Part shown: positions 11,571-19,845 of the stretch, piece by piece
Layout: each line of letters begins with the position of its first letter
Numbering within the stretch: the first letter of the stretch is position 1
Assembly: GCA_035325995.1 (NCBI GenBank)
Contig: DAOKYU010000004.1
Location: 186,001-250,000 of the forward strand
Direction of reading: 5' to 3'
DNA length: 64,000 nucleotides
Source: Thermodesulfobacteriota bacterium
GTDB taxonomy: Bacteria; Desulfobacterota_D; UBA1144; Nemesobacterales; UBA2774
The notes under the pieces: generated by a model
The model's database searches: none
Seen by the model: only the letters and a program-made list of their open reading frames with translations
Told to the model about the DNA's origin: nothing
Made by a program: the position numbers and the translations under genes

Positions 11571-11604
11571 CCATTTTATGCCACTTTATACCACTTAAAA
11601 CCAC
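11571..11604 (-). promoter_or_regulatory. MraZ box array (four repeats at 10-bp spacing)
   Basis: Read on the minus strand, GTGG, GTGG, GTGG and ATGG occur exactly every 10 bp (plus-strand CCAC/CCAT at 11601, 11591, 11581 and 11571), each followed by an AT-rich hexamer. MraZ of E. coli is known to bind TGGG-type repeats of the same 10-bp period. The first box overlaps the -10 element and the others cover the start-site region, which suits repression. Confidence 0.85.
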
Positions 11605-11631
11605 TATATAAAAATATGTTAAGTTTGTCAA
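11603..11631 (-). promoter_or_regulatory. dcw operon promoter (sigma-70 type)
   Basis: Minus-strand TTGACA (11631-11626), 17-bp spacer, TATAGT (11608-11603). The -10 box overlaps the most upstream MraZ box. Predicted transcription starts near 11596, giving a leader of about 30 nt. Confidence 0.88.
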
Positions 11632-11932
11632 GTAAGTTTTTGATATCTAATACTTTTTTGTGAATATTACATCCGTGGGCCAAAATCCCCGGCCGGGAGA
11701 GACCGGGATAATAATGTATTTTGGCGAGCTTCGCAATAGAAGCTTTAAAAATGCTTTGTAATCGCTTGCTGTGATTAATATATTTATTCTTTAGCGCCAG
11801 CCCCGGAGAATTCGGCTCATGCCACTTTGCGCCACGGGGTCCATACGTGCGAATTGCGGGCTCCGCATTGAAATCGGAAAAAATCGAAAAACTTGGATAT
11901 AATCTACTAAAATTCAGCGGGCGATGTGACGG
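11632..11932. other. Non-coding divergent spacer between mraZ and the murJ operon
   Basis: AT-richer than its surroundings. Apart from the dcw promoter at its left edge, I see only a possible -10 box TATAAT at 11898-11903 facing the plus-strand genes, without a convincing -35 at normal distance. Open frames crossing it have no protein-like features. Confidence 0.5.
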
Positions 11933-12187
11933 ATGCCGACCATATACATCAAGCTCAAAGACAACAGCGAAACAGTTTATTTTCAATCGATCATGGGCAC
12001 TTACGCCCACATCGCCTGGGTGCGGACCGAGAACCCCTCCTCGGGCGTAATGCACGTCATTCATACGCCCGACAGTACCGGCGAAACCAGGGCGGTTCTC
12101 GACAAACTAAAAAAAGAGCTGGAATTCGAAGAGGTTGTGGAAGACGGACAGATATCAACACCGGACGCGGACAGGAATGAAGGATAA
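11933..12187 (+). CDS. Small protein, DUF4911-like
   Basis: An 84-residue protein of unknown function. From memory its pattern resembles the small DUF4911 family: an opening beta-strand (TIYIKLKDN), a central stretch HIAWVRTENPSSGVMHVIHT, then a helix rich in K and E (VLDKLKKELEF). Its end overlaps the murJ start by 11 nt, suggesting translational coupling. The frame is favoured over the other overlapping frame because it keeps a plausible amino acid pattern to its stop. The family call was not tested by search. Confidence 0.6.
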   Translation: MPTIYIKLKDNSETVYFQSIMGTYAHIAWVRTENPSSGVMHVIHTPDSTGETRAVLDKLKKELEFEEVVEDGQISTPDADRNEG

Positions 12188-13754
12188 GCGGTCATTCGCC
12201 CGCTCGGCCGGGCTCATAGGGTCGCTGACGCTCCTGAGCCGCATAACGGGATACGCAAGGGACGTCGTAATGGCTTATTTCTTTGGTGCGACGGCCTTTA
12301 CCGACGCATTCTGGATAGCGTTCAGGATACCTAACCTCCTCAGGAGGCTCTTCGCCGAGGGCTCCCTCACGATCTCCTTCATCCCGGTATTCACCGACAC
12401 CCTCGAAAACAAATCGAAGGAAGAGGCCAAAAAGGTCTCGGACGTCGTCTTTACAATCCTCATCGTTTCCGTGTCGGTGATATCCGTCCTCGGCATCATA
12501 TTTTCCCCGTACATAGTAAAGCTCTTCGCGTACGGCTTCGACCGGCCGACGTTCGAGCTCGCCGTCGGTCTCAACAGGATAATGTTCCCCTACATATTCT
12601 TCATATCGCTTACGGCCCTGGCGATGGGCGTGCTGAACTCGCTCAGGAAATTCTTCGCCCCGGCCTTTTCGCCCATTCTGCTCAACCTTGCAATGATAGG
12701 GACGATATTTCTCCTCTATAACAGGTACGAGCTGCCGATTTACGCAGCCGCCGTCGGCGTGATAATAGGCGGCGCGCTCCAGCTCGCGATACAGCTCCCG
12801 TACCTTAAGGCCAAGGGGTTTCTCTTCAGCTTCAGCGCGAATCTCCGGAACCCGGCCGTAAAGCGCATCGGTCTTCTCATCGTGCCCCAGCTTTTCGGCA
12901 TGGCCGTTTACAACCTGAACCTCCTCGTAAGCTCCCAGTACGCCTCCTTCATGCAGGAAGGGACGGTCTCGTATCTCTACTTCGCCGAGAGGCTGATAGA
13001 ATTCCCGCTCGGCATAATCGCCGTTTCCATCGCCACGGTCCTCCTGCCGAGCCTTTCGAGCTACGCGAGCAGGGGAGATTACGATAATTTCCACGGGACC
13101 TACACTTTCACGCTAAGGCTCATGCTGTTCATTCTCATACCGGCCCTCGCGGGTCTCATCGCTCTAAGTCTGCCGATATGCAGCGTCCTTTATCAGAGGG
13201 GCGAGTTCACTCACGAGGCGGCGATATTCACGTCCCAGACGCTCGTCGGCTACTGCTTCGGGCTCTGGGCCGTCGGGGGGCTCAGGGTTACGGCCCCCGC
13301 GTTTTACGCCATGCAGGATACGAAAACCCCGGTCGTGGTCGCCTTCTTCGCTTTCCTCCTCAACGCGGCGCTGGGGTACATTCTCGGGTTCACGCTCGGT
13401 CTCAGCCACACGGGCCTCGCGCTGGCGAACTCGGCGTCCTCCATATTCAACTTCCTCCTCCTCATTTACCTTCTCGAAAGAAGGACCGGCGAGCTCAGGG
13501 CCGGGCCGATAGTGAAGTTCGCCATACTGGTGACGGCCATATCGGCAATCGCCGCCGCTGCCGCGTGGAAGGTATCGACGTACGCCGACTGGGCTGCCCC
13601 GGATCTCACGCTCGAAAAGCTGCTCACACTCATCGCGGCGATGGCTGTGGCCGTGCTGATTTACGTCCTTCTGGCCAAGGTGTTCAGGATCGACGAGTCC
13701 CGCTACGTTTTCGCCGTGCTGAAAAGAGGAAAGCCTCCCATAGACCAGACCTAA
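12177..13754 (+). CDS. murJ: Lipid II flippase MurJ
   Basis: MOP-superfamily transporter that moves lipid II across the inner membrane. The 525 residues hold about fourteen membrane helices. The conserved N-terminus SRITGYARDVVMAYFFGA and the following DAFWIAFRIPNLLRRLFAEG are typical of MurJ/MviN and include its functional arginines. I start it at the ATG at 12177 rather than 12135, because MKDKRSFARSAGLIG is the usual N-terminus. It faces away from the dcw operon but completes the lipid II pathway encoded there. Confidence 0.94.
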   Translation: MKDKRSFARSAGLIGSLTLLSRITGYARDVVMAYFFGATAFTDAFWIAFRIPNLLRRLFAEGSLTISFIPVFTDTLENKSKEEAKKVSDVVFTILIVSVSVISVLGIIFSPYIVKLFAYGFDRPTFELAVGLNRIMFPYIFFISLTALAMGVLNSLRKFFAPAFSPILLNLAMIGTIFLLYNRYELPIYAAAVGVIIGGALQLAIQLPYLKAKGFLFSFSANLRNPAVKRIGLLIVPQLFGMAVYNLNLLVSSQYASFMQEGTVSYLYFAERLIEFPLGIIAVSIATVLLPSLSSYASRGDYDNFHGTYTFTLRLMLFILIPALAGLIALSLPICSVLYQRGEFTHEAAIFTSQTLVGYCFGLWAVGGLRVTAPAFYAMQDTKTPVVVAFFAFLLNAALGYILGFTLGLSHTGLALANSASSIFNFLLLIYLLERRTGELRAGPIVKFAILVTAISAIAAAAAWKVSTYADWAAPDLTLEKLLTLIAAMAVAVLIYVLLAKVFRIDESRYVFAVLKRGKPPIDQT

Positions 13755-13788
13755 CCGCCGGCGTTCAGACGACACGCGAGCCGGGCGC

Positions 13789-15636
13789 CTAACGTGTGGC
13801 GCAGAAGCCGAAATTCACCGTGCCGTGCGCCCGCACTATGTTATTCCACGAAACCCCTCCGGCCGTAATCTCGCTCCCGCTCTGCGTGTAGACGGCGTTC
13901 CAGATATTCCTCATCCTGCCGTCTATCGGGAACGTCACGAGCCAGTCTACGTCCGACGCGGACGAATTCGCGACCGCAACCTCGGCGCAGTATCCCGTGC
14001 CCCAGTCGTCGTTGATGCGCACCGTCGTCGCGAGGCCTCCTCCCGGCGCGGGCGTCGGGACCGGGGTCTGGCTCGGAGTCGGCGTAGGAGCAGGCACCGG
14101 TGTCGGCGCGGGCGTGGGAACGGGCGTCGGGGCCGGTGTCGGTGACGGGCCCGTCCTGTCGGCGCAGAAGCCGAACTCTACCGCCTGGGACGGGTTTACG
14201 ATATTATTCCACGAAACCCCCTCTGCAGTGACGGTGCTCCCGGACTGGCTGTACTCCGCGTTCCAGAGGTCGCGCACCGTGCCCTCGATGTCGAAGGTGA
14301 CGACCCAGTCGACCGCCTGGGCGCCGTCGTTCCTGACCGTAACCCTCGCGCAATAACCAGTGCCCCAGTCGTCGTTGATGGTCACGCCCACTTCCACCCC
14401 GCCGCCGGGCTGCTCGTCACTTTCGTCGTCATCATCCACAGAGGAGCACCCCGTATCGGCCGGATAGTCGGTAAGACCGTCGCCGTCGTTGTCCTCGCTG
14501 TCAGAGCACTCGGGCTCGTCTGGCGGATTTCCGGCAGAACCGTCCATAAGCTGCGAGAGGAGATCGACCTTGTCCTGCCACACGCTCCGCCAGTCGTCCT
14601 TCAGTATGCCGCCGGTGTCGGTGCTGTTCGGATTCCACGACCAGTAGAAGAAATCGGTCATGCCCTTCTCTTCCATATAGTCTATGATCGCGTCCTGCCA
14701 TGCCTTGTCCCTCGAATCGCCCCCGTGGCCGTACCTCCCGCCGAACTCGCCGATGATGACGGCATAGCCGAGGTCGTGGAGATAACCGAAGTGCATGTCC
14801 CAGATGTCGGGCATGTTGGCCGGAAAATCAGCGGCGTTGAAATATGGCTGGACGTAAACGTCGGGCCCGTAAACGTGCGGGCTGAGGACGAGCTTGTCCG
14901 CCGGGATGTCGAGCGGATAACAGCCGGCGGGCTCAAGGTTCCCGCCCCACCAGTGGCTCGTCCGGCTGCTGCACGTGGGATTGTCCTGTATGCCCTGGAC
15001 GAATACGAGAATGTCCGGGTTCACGTCGAGCACCGCGCCTGCGGCCTTTTCGGCGGCTAGCTTCCAGTCCGTTGACGGATTGCCCGTTCCCCAGGTGGCC
15101 GGGCCGTGGGGCTCGTTTTTAATGTCTATACCTACAAAACTGTCCAACCCTTCGTACCTATCGGCCACGAAGACGAGGTCCGAAATCCAGTCCTCCTCGG
15201 AATAGCCGGACCAGTACCAGAGCTCGTTAATGGAGCCGCAGTCGTAGTTGTGGAAATCGAGCAGAATATAAAGCCCCCGCCTGTCGAGCTCGGCGAGCAC
15301 GCGGTCGAGAATGTCGAGCGACCCGAGCCCCGGGAGGTCGGGGTTAAGGGCGTAGTTTATGCTGGATACGCCGGTGTTATCGAGCGTCGCCGGGCAGAAG
15401 GGCACCCTCACGGCCGTGAATCCGAGGCCCTTTATCTGGGCTATCATGTCCTTCCAGTTCCGGGCCCAGAGCCCGTGGACCACGTGATCCCCCGTCTCGA
15501 ACCCGAACCAGTTTACGCCGTACAGATTTACCCTTTCTCCCTCTTCGTCGTAGACGCTTCCGTCCTCGACGTTATAGGCAAGGGAACTCCCCGAAAATAG
15601 ACAGAGCATGGAAAATACTAGCAGTGCGGATCGCAT
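13789..15636 (-). CDS. Secreted GH5 endoglucanase with two CBM2-like domains
   Basis: Predicted extracellular beta-1,4-glucanase of 615 residues. Layout: signal peptide 1-20; GH5 barrel about 21-375 with acid/base Glu175 (in IKNEPHG) and nucleophile Glu297 (in IIGEFGG); an acidic Cys-containing calcium-loop-like stretch at about 378-408 (DNDGDGLTDYPADTGCSS); a CBM2-like domain at about 414-500; a Pro/Thr linker; and a second CBM2-like domain to the C-terminus. Both binding modules share INDDWGTGYC and VSWNNIV. An AGGAGG precedes the ATG by about 10 nt. It stands alone, convergent with murJ. Cellulose is the likely substrate, though other beta-glucans are possible. Confidence 0.92.
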   Translation of the reverse strand: MRSALLVFSMLCLFSGSSLAYNVEDGSVYDEEGERVNLYGVNWFGFETGDHVVHGLWARNWKDMIAQIKGLGFTAVRVPFCPATLDNTGVSSINYALNPDLPGLGSLDILDRVLAELDRRGLYILLDFHNYDCGSINELWYWSGYSEEDWISDLVFVADRYEGLDSFVGIDIKNEPHGPATWGTGNPSTDWKLAAEKAAGAVLDVNPDILVFVQGIQDNPTCSSRTSHWWGGNLEPAGCYPLDIPADKLVLSPHVYGPDVYVQPYFNAADFPANMPDIWDMHFGYLHDLGYAVIIGEFGGRYGHGGDSRDKAWQDAIIDYMEEKGMTDFFYWSWNPNSTDTGGILKDDWRSVWQDKVDLLSQLMDGSAGNPPDEPECSDSEDNDGDGLTDYPADTGCSSVDDDDESDEQPGGGVEVGVTINDDWGTGYCARVTVRNDGAQAVDWVVTFDIEGTVRDLWNAEYSQSGSTVTAEGVSWNNIVNPSQAVEFGFCADRTGPSPTPAPTPVPTPAPTPVPAPTPTPSQTPVPTPAPGGGLATTVRINDDWGTGYCAEVAVANSSASDVDWLVTFPIDGRMRNIWNAVYTQSGSEITAGGVSWNNIVRAHGTVNFGFCATR

Positions 15637-15837
15637 GTATGAATGTCCTCCTCTAAGCGGATATGAGCATTAATTGCAATGCGGAATGTCTATATATAAA
15701 GAATTATAACCACGATAATCCCCGGCGTTCGATTTAGCGCACGCAACGGGATTTACAGCCGGGAGACGCACCCCCGATGCATCGCCGCGGTATAAACGGG
15801 TCCGGATCTGCAACGGACAGATATGCAGCCGGGTCTC

Positions 15838-15867
15838 TTGACTCTCATTTCCTATATAAAGTAATAT
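15838..15867 (+). promoter_or_regulatory. Possible promoter of the TPR-aroQ-recJ genes
   Basis: TTGACT (15838-15843), 18-bp spacer, TAATAT (15862-15867), followed only 10 nt later by the ATG of the TPR gene. The match is moderate and the spacing slightly long. Confidence 0.35.
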
Positions 15868-15877
15868 CGGAATAACC

Positions 15878-16597
15878 ATGGGCGGAGAAAGGCAGTCGCA
15901 CGAAGACCTTCAAATGTTCGCCGAAAAGTACGAGAAGGTTCTCGCCGACGACCCTTCGTCCGTCGCCTTCATCTTCCTGGCCCAGGTCCTTTACAAGCAG
16001 GGCAAGGTGGACAAGGCCGTGAATGTATTAATAAACGGATTGAGATATAATAAGAAAAGCGTCACCGGGAGATTCCTTCTCGGGAAGATTTACTACGACA
16101 GGTGGATGATAGAGCAGGCCCGGCGGGAATTCAGAACCGTAGTCGAGCTCGCCCCCGACAACCTCGCGGCCGCCAGGACGCTCGTCGAGATATACGTGAG
16201 CGAGGAAGCCTTCGGAAAGGCGATAGAGGTGCTGAAAACAGCGAAGATGTATCACCCTCACGACGAGGCCATAGCCGCCGACATACAGGGGCTCGAAGAG
16301 CGGCTCGGCCGGAAGGAGGCGAAGGAGGCCGGTTTCCGCGCCGCGAAGGAGAGGATACAATCCTCTCTCGATAAGAAGACCGACGCCGAGCTCGCGGCCG
16401 GGGCGAAAGGCGGCGGGGAGATCGCGACCCCGACAATGGCCGGCCTCTACATCGACCAGGGCCTTTTCGAGAACGCCTGCGAGGTTCTGGAGAAAATACT
16501 CGAGAGAGAGCCCGGCAACCAGCGCGTTAAGGAAGAGCTCGAAAAGACAAGGCTCCTTCTCATAAACAAGACCGCGGGATTTTCCGCAAAGGAATGA
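15878..16597 (+). CDS. Tetratricopeptide repeat protein
   Basis: A 239-residue soluble protein without signal peptide. It contains about three consecutive TPR units in the first 130 residues (AFIFLAQVLYKQGKVDKAVN; FLLGKIYYDRWMIEQARREF; a third around ARTLVEIYVSEEAFGKAIEV) and a further unit at the C-terminus (AGLYIDQGLFENACEVLEKI). TPR arrays act as protein-protein scaffolds; the partner is unknown. It lies 4 nt upstream of aroQ, so the two are probably co-transcribed, but no functional link is evident. Confidence 0.85.
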   Translation: MGGERQSHEDLQMFAEKYEKVLADDPSSVAFIFLAQVLYKQGKVDKAVNVLINGLRYNKKSVTGRFLLGKIYYDRWMIEQARREFRTVVELAPDNLAAARTLVEIYVSEEAFGKAIEVLKTAKMYHPHDEAIAADIQGLEERLGRKEAKEAGFRAAKERIQSSLDKKTDAELAAGAKGGGEIATPTMAGLYIDQGLFENACEVLEKILEREPGNQRVKEELEKTRLLLINKTAGFSAKE

Positions 16598-16601
16598 ACA
16601 T

Positions 16602-17054
16602 ATGAAAATGAGGATACTCGTAATCCACGGACCAAACCTCAACATGCTCGGGAAGCGCGAGCCCGAAATCTACGGCTCCTCGACGCTCGACGACGTAAAC
16701 ACGAGGCTCGGTAAAGAGGCAAAGGAGCTCGGGGCGGAAGTGGAATTCTTTCAGTCGAACTCCGAGGGCGAGATCGTGGGACGCATACAGGCCGCGATGG
16801 ACTCCACGGACGGCATACTGATAAACCCCGGAGGATACACACACACGAGCGTCGCGATAAGGGACGCGATACTCTCGACGGGGCTTCCGGTCGTCGAGGC
16901 GCACATGTCGAACATCTACAAGAGAGAAGACTTCCGGCAAAAGTCCTACGTCTCGGCCGTAGCCCTGGGCGTCGTGTCCGGATTCGGCGCGGACAGCTAT
17001 TCCCTCGGCCTCAGGGGGCTGGTAAATTATCTTAAAGGGAAGGCGGGAAGCTGA
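16602..17054 (+). CDS. aroQ: Type II 3-dehydroquinate dehydratase
   Basis: Third step of the shikimate pathway, converting 3-dehydroquinate to 3-dehydroshikimate. The 150-residue length is typical of the small dodecameric type II enzyme. Visible motifs are HGPNLNMLGKREPEIYG with the catalytic tyrosine, QSNSEGEIV, the substrate loop INPGGYTHTSVAIRDA, and HMSNIYKREDFRQKS. It follows the TPR gene closely and is followed by recJ. Confidence 0.96.
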   Translation: MKMRILVIHGPNLNMLGKREPEIYGSSTLDDVNTRLGKEAKELGAEVEFFQSNSEGEIVGRIQAAMDSTDGILINPGGYTHTSVAIRDAILSTGLPVVEAHMSNIYKREDFRQKSYVSAVALGVVSGFGADSYSLGLRGLVNYLKGKAGS

Positions 17055-17124
17055 CGCCGCCCGCTTGTCGCCGCCGCGTTTTTTACCTTCGGTTACAATA
17101 TCCTTAGCCGTCTTTGCCCGAGAG

Positions 17125-18819
17125 ATGAAAAAACACTGGTCCTTAAAAAAGGAAAATCCGAAGTTAAGAGAAAAGCTCTCGAAGGCGCTCGGTATCTTTC
17201 CCATAACCGCGCAGCTTCTTATAAACCGCGGGATAGATAACGAGGCCGAGGCTTCCCAGTTCCTTAACAGCACGCTCTTCGACCTGCCGTCGCCCTACCT
17301 CATGAAAGGAATGGACAAGGCAGTCGAGAGGATAAAAAGGGCCCTCGAAAACCGCGAGAAAATCGCCATCTACGGGGACTACGACGTTGACGGCGTGACG
17401 TCCACCGCACTCTTTTACACATTCATGAAGGGGCTCGGGGCCGACGTAACGTACTACAACCCCGACAGGATTAAGGAAGGCTACGGAGTAAACGCCGACG
17501 CCGTGAGGAAGCTCGCGCGGGGCGGCGTCACGCTCATAATCTCCGGCGACTGCGGCATAACGGCGGTGAAGGAAGTCGAGGAGGCGCGGGCTCTCGGCGT
17601 GGACTTCATAGTCACGGACCACCACAAGCCGCCCGAGGAGCTTCCGAACGCCGTATCGATACTCAACCCCCAGCTCTCCGACTGCAAATATCCCGGCAAG
17701 GGCATAACGGGCGTCGGGGTCGTCTTCAATCTGGTCATCGCCTTGAGACGCGCGCTCAGGGAGGACGGGTTCTTCGGAAGGGAAGAGCCCAACCTCGCCG
17801 AGTATCTCGACCTCGTCGCGCTCGGGACGGTTGCCGACTGCGCGCCTCTCATGGACGTAAACCGCATCTTCGTCAGGGAAGGCATAAAGAGGATGGAGAA
17901 GCCGAGGCGCATAGGCATTCAGGCGCTCAAGGAAGCGAGCAGCATAAACGGCGGCATAACGTCGTACGACCTCGGCTTTAAGCTCGGCCCGAGGATAAAC
18001 GCCTCGGGCAGGCTTTCGAGCGCCGCCAAGGCCGTCGAGCTCTTCATATCCGAGAACATCGACGACGCGAGAGAGATAGCCAAAGCGCTCAGCAGGGAGA
18101 ACTCAAGCAGGCAGAACATCGAGGGCGAAATACTCAGGCAGGCGCTCGCTCAGGTCGAGCTCGACCCGGCGATACTCCGCGAGAACTCGATCGTGCTCGC
18201 GTCCCGCGACTGGCACCCGGGCATCATAGGCATCGTCGCGTCGCGCATCGTCGAAAGATACGAGAGGCCGGTCATGATGATAGCCGTGGGCGAAGACGGC
18301 ACCGGAAAGGGCTCGGGCAGGAGCGTAAAGGGCGTCAATATCTACGCCGCACTCTCCGAGTGCAGGGAGCTTCTCCTCCAGTTCGGCGGCCACGAGCAGG
18401 CGGCGGGAATCTCCATAAGGGAAGACAGAATCGGCGAGCTGAGGGACATGCTCGAAAGAGCTATTTCGAACATAGGCGCCGACTACAGGGCCACGCTCGA
18501 CATCGACTGCGCCGTGACGCTCGACGAGATAACCGAAAGCCTCGTAACGGAGCTCGGCATGCTGGAGCCCTACGGCATCGGCAATCCTGAGCCCGTGCTC
18601 GTGGCGGAATCGGTCGAGGTCGTCTCGAAGCGCGTCTTCAAAGACAAGCACATAGGGCTCAAGGTCAGGCAGGGCGGAAGGCCCCTCGACGCCGTGTGGT
18701 TCAACGCCCCCGACGGGGCGGATATAACGGACAGGATAGACCTCGTTTTCACACCGGAATTCAACGCCTGGAACGGAAGGAAGGAAATCAGGCTGAAAAT
18801 CCGGGACGCCGGCCGCTGA
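17125..18819 (+). CDS. recJ: Single-stranded-DNA-specific exonuclease RecJ
   Basis: 5'-3' single-strand exonuclease of the DHH superfamily, acting in recombination and mismatch repair. With the start at 17125 (MKKHWSLKK) it has 564 residues. The upstream part of the frame lacks family features. Motifs: IYGDYDVDGVTST (motif I), a later VTDHHKPPEELP (the DHH), GPRINASGRLSSA, and the DHHA1-domain GGHEQAAGISI. The C-terminus forms the RecJ OB-type domain. It is in the same orientation as aroQ, about 70 nt downstream. Confidence 0.95.
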   Translation: MKKHWSLKKENPKLREKLSKALGIFPITAQLLINRGIDNEAEASQFLNSTLFDLPSPYLMKGMDKAVERIKRALENREKIAIYGDYDVDGVTSTALFYTFMKGLGADVTYYNPDRIKEGYGVNADAVRKLARGGVTLIISGDCGITAVKEVEEARALGVDFIVTDHHKPPEELPNAVSILNPQLSDCKYPGKGITGVGVVFNLVIALRRALREDGFFGREEPNLAEYLDLVALGTVADCAPLMDVNRIFVREGIKRMEKPRRIGIQALKEASSINGGITSYDLGFKLGPRINASGRLSSAAKAVELFISENIDDAREIAKALSRENSSRQNIEGEILRQALAQVELDPAILRENSIVLASRDWHPGIIGIVASRIVERYERPVMMIAVGEDGTGKGSGRSVKGVNIYAALSECRELLLQFGGHEQAAGISIREDRIGELRDMLERAISNIGADYRATLDIDCAVTLDEITESLVTELGMLEPYGIGNPEPVLVAESVEVVSKRVFKDKHIGLKVRQGGRPLDAVWFNAPDGADITDRIDLVFTPEFNAWNGRKEIRLKIRDAGR

Positions 18820-18914
18820 ATCAGTATAATTTATAGTCCACTGAAAAAAATAATAAATAGAATCCGGACAAATCGACCTCCCCGGGGAGATAAGCCGGAA
18901 AGGGAGGGGTTGTC

Positions 18915-19805
18915 ATGTCGTCACTCAAGCCGAAGCTGGAGAATCTGAATTTTCTTTACCCGATTATTATCATAGTCGTCATCGTGCTCGCCACGAGCGC
19001 ATTCGTCATAGTCGAAAGCGGTCACGTGGGCGTCGTAAGGACCCTGGGCGCTGTGCAGCCCATACCGCTGCCCGAGGGCTTTCATTTGAAAAAGCCCTTT
19101 CTCGACAAAGTCGAGCAGATAGACATAAGGCTGACGAAGGCGCAGTCCAAGTCCGCCGCCGCGTCGAAGGACCTTCAGACAGTCCAGACCCAGGTAACCG
19201 TGCAGTATTCCATCACCGGGCCGACCGCCCCGCAGACGTTCCAGAAGATAGGGACGAGGGACGTCGTCGCCGCGACTATAATCGAGCCCGCCATACAGGA
19301 ATCCGTAAAGGCCGTAACGGCCAAGTACACCGCCGAGCAGCTCGTAACCAAAAGGGCCGAAGTGAAGCTCGAAATACAGGAGGCCATCGAAAAATTCATC
19401 GACGTTACGCTTCAGGAAAAGGAAGTGCCGACAGCCCTCCAGATAGCGAACGTCGCCATAACGGACTTCGAATTCTCGGACGAATTCAACAGGGCTATCG
19501 AGCTCAAGGTAAAGGCCGAGCAGGAGGCCCTCCAGGCGCTTAACGAAAAGAACAAGAGGGTGACGCAGGCCGAGGCCGCCTACCAGGAGCAGAAGCTCGC
19601 GGCCGACGCCGCTGCTTACGACATAGAGGCAAGGTCCAGGGCCAAGGCCGACGCGATAGAGAGGGAGGCGAAGGCGCTCAAGAGTAACCCCGAGCTCATA
19701 CAGCTCCGGCTGTCCGAGAAATGGGACGGCACCCTTCCGAAATTCACCGGCGGCGGCGCTGTGCCGTTCATCAACGTCGATTCCGCTTTAAAGGATAATC
19801 AGTAA
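18915..19805 (+). CDS. SPFH/prohibitin-family membrane protein
   Basis: A 296-residue protein with one N-terminal membrane helix (about residues 15-35, IIIIVVIVLATSAFVIV), the SPFH/Band 7 core (VESGHVGVVRTLGAVQ onward) and an Ala/Glu/Lys-rich coiled coil at about 190-255. This layout matches bacterial prohibitin-like proteins rather than HflK/HflC or NfeD-linked stomatins; no NfeD or HflX gene is nearby. Proteins of this group form ring oligomers on the inner membrane and modulate proteases or domain organisation. A strong AGGGAGGGG Shine-Dalgarno lies upstream. It appears to stand alone. Confidence 0.85.
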   Translation: MSSLKPKLENLNFLYPIIIIVVIVLATSAFVIVESGHVGVVRTLGAVQPIPLPEGFHLKKPFLDKVEQIDIRLTKAQSKSAAASKDLQTVQTQVTVQYSITGPTAPQTFQKIGTRDVVAATIIEPAIQESVKAVTAKYTAEQLVTKRAEVKLEIQEAIEKFIDVTLQEKEVPTALQIANVAITDFEFSDEFNRAIELKVKAEQEALQALNEKNKRVTQAEAAYQEQKLAADAAAYDIEARSRAKADAIEREAKALKSNPELIQLRLSEKWDGTLPKFTGGGAVPFINVDSALKDNQ

Positions 19806-19845
19806 GTGATTCCGGGGCAGCCCACGGGACGCGTGTACTGCCCTT

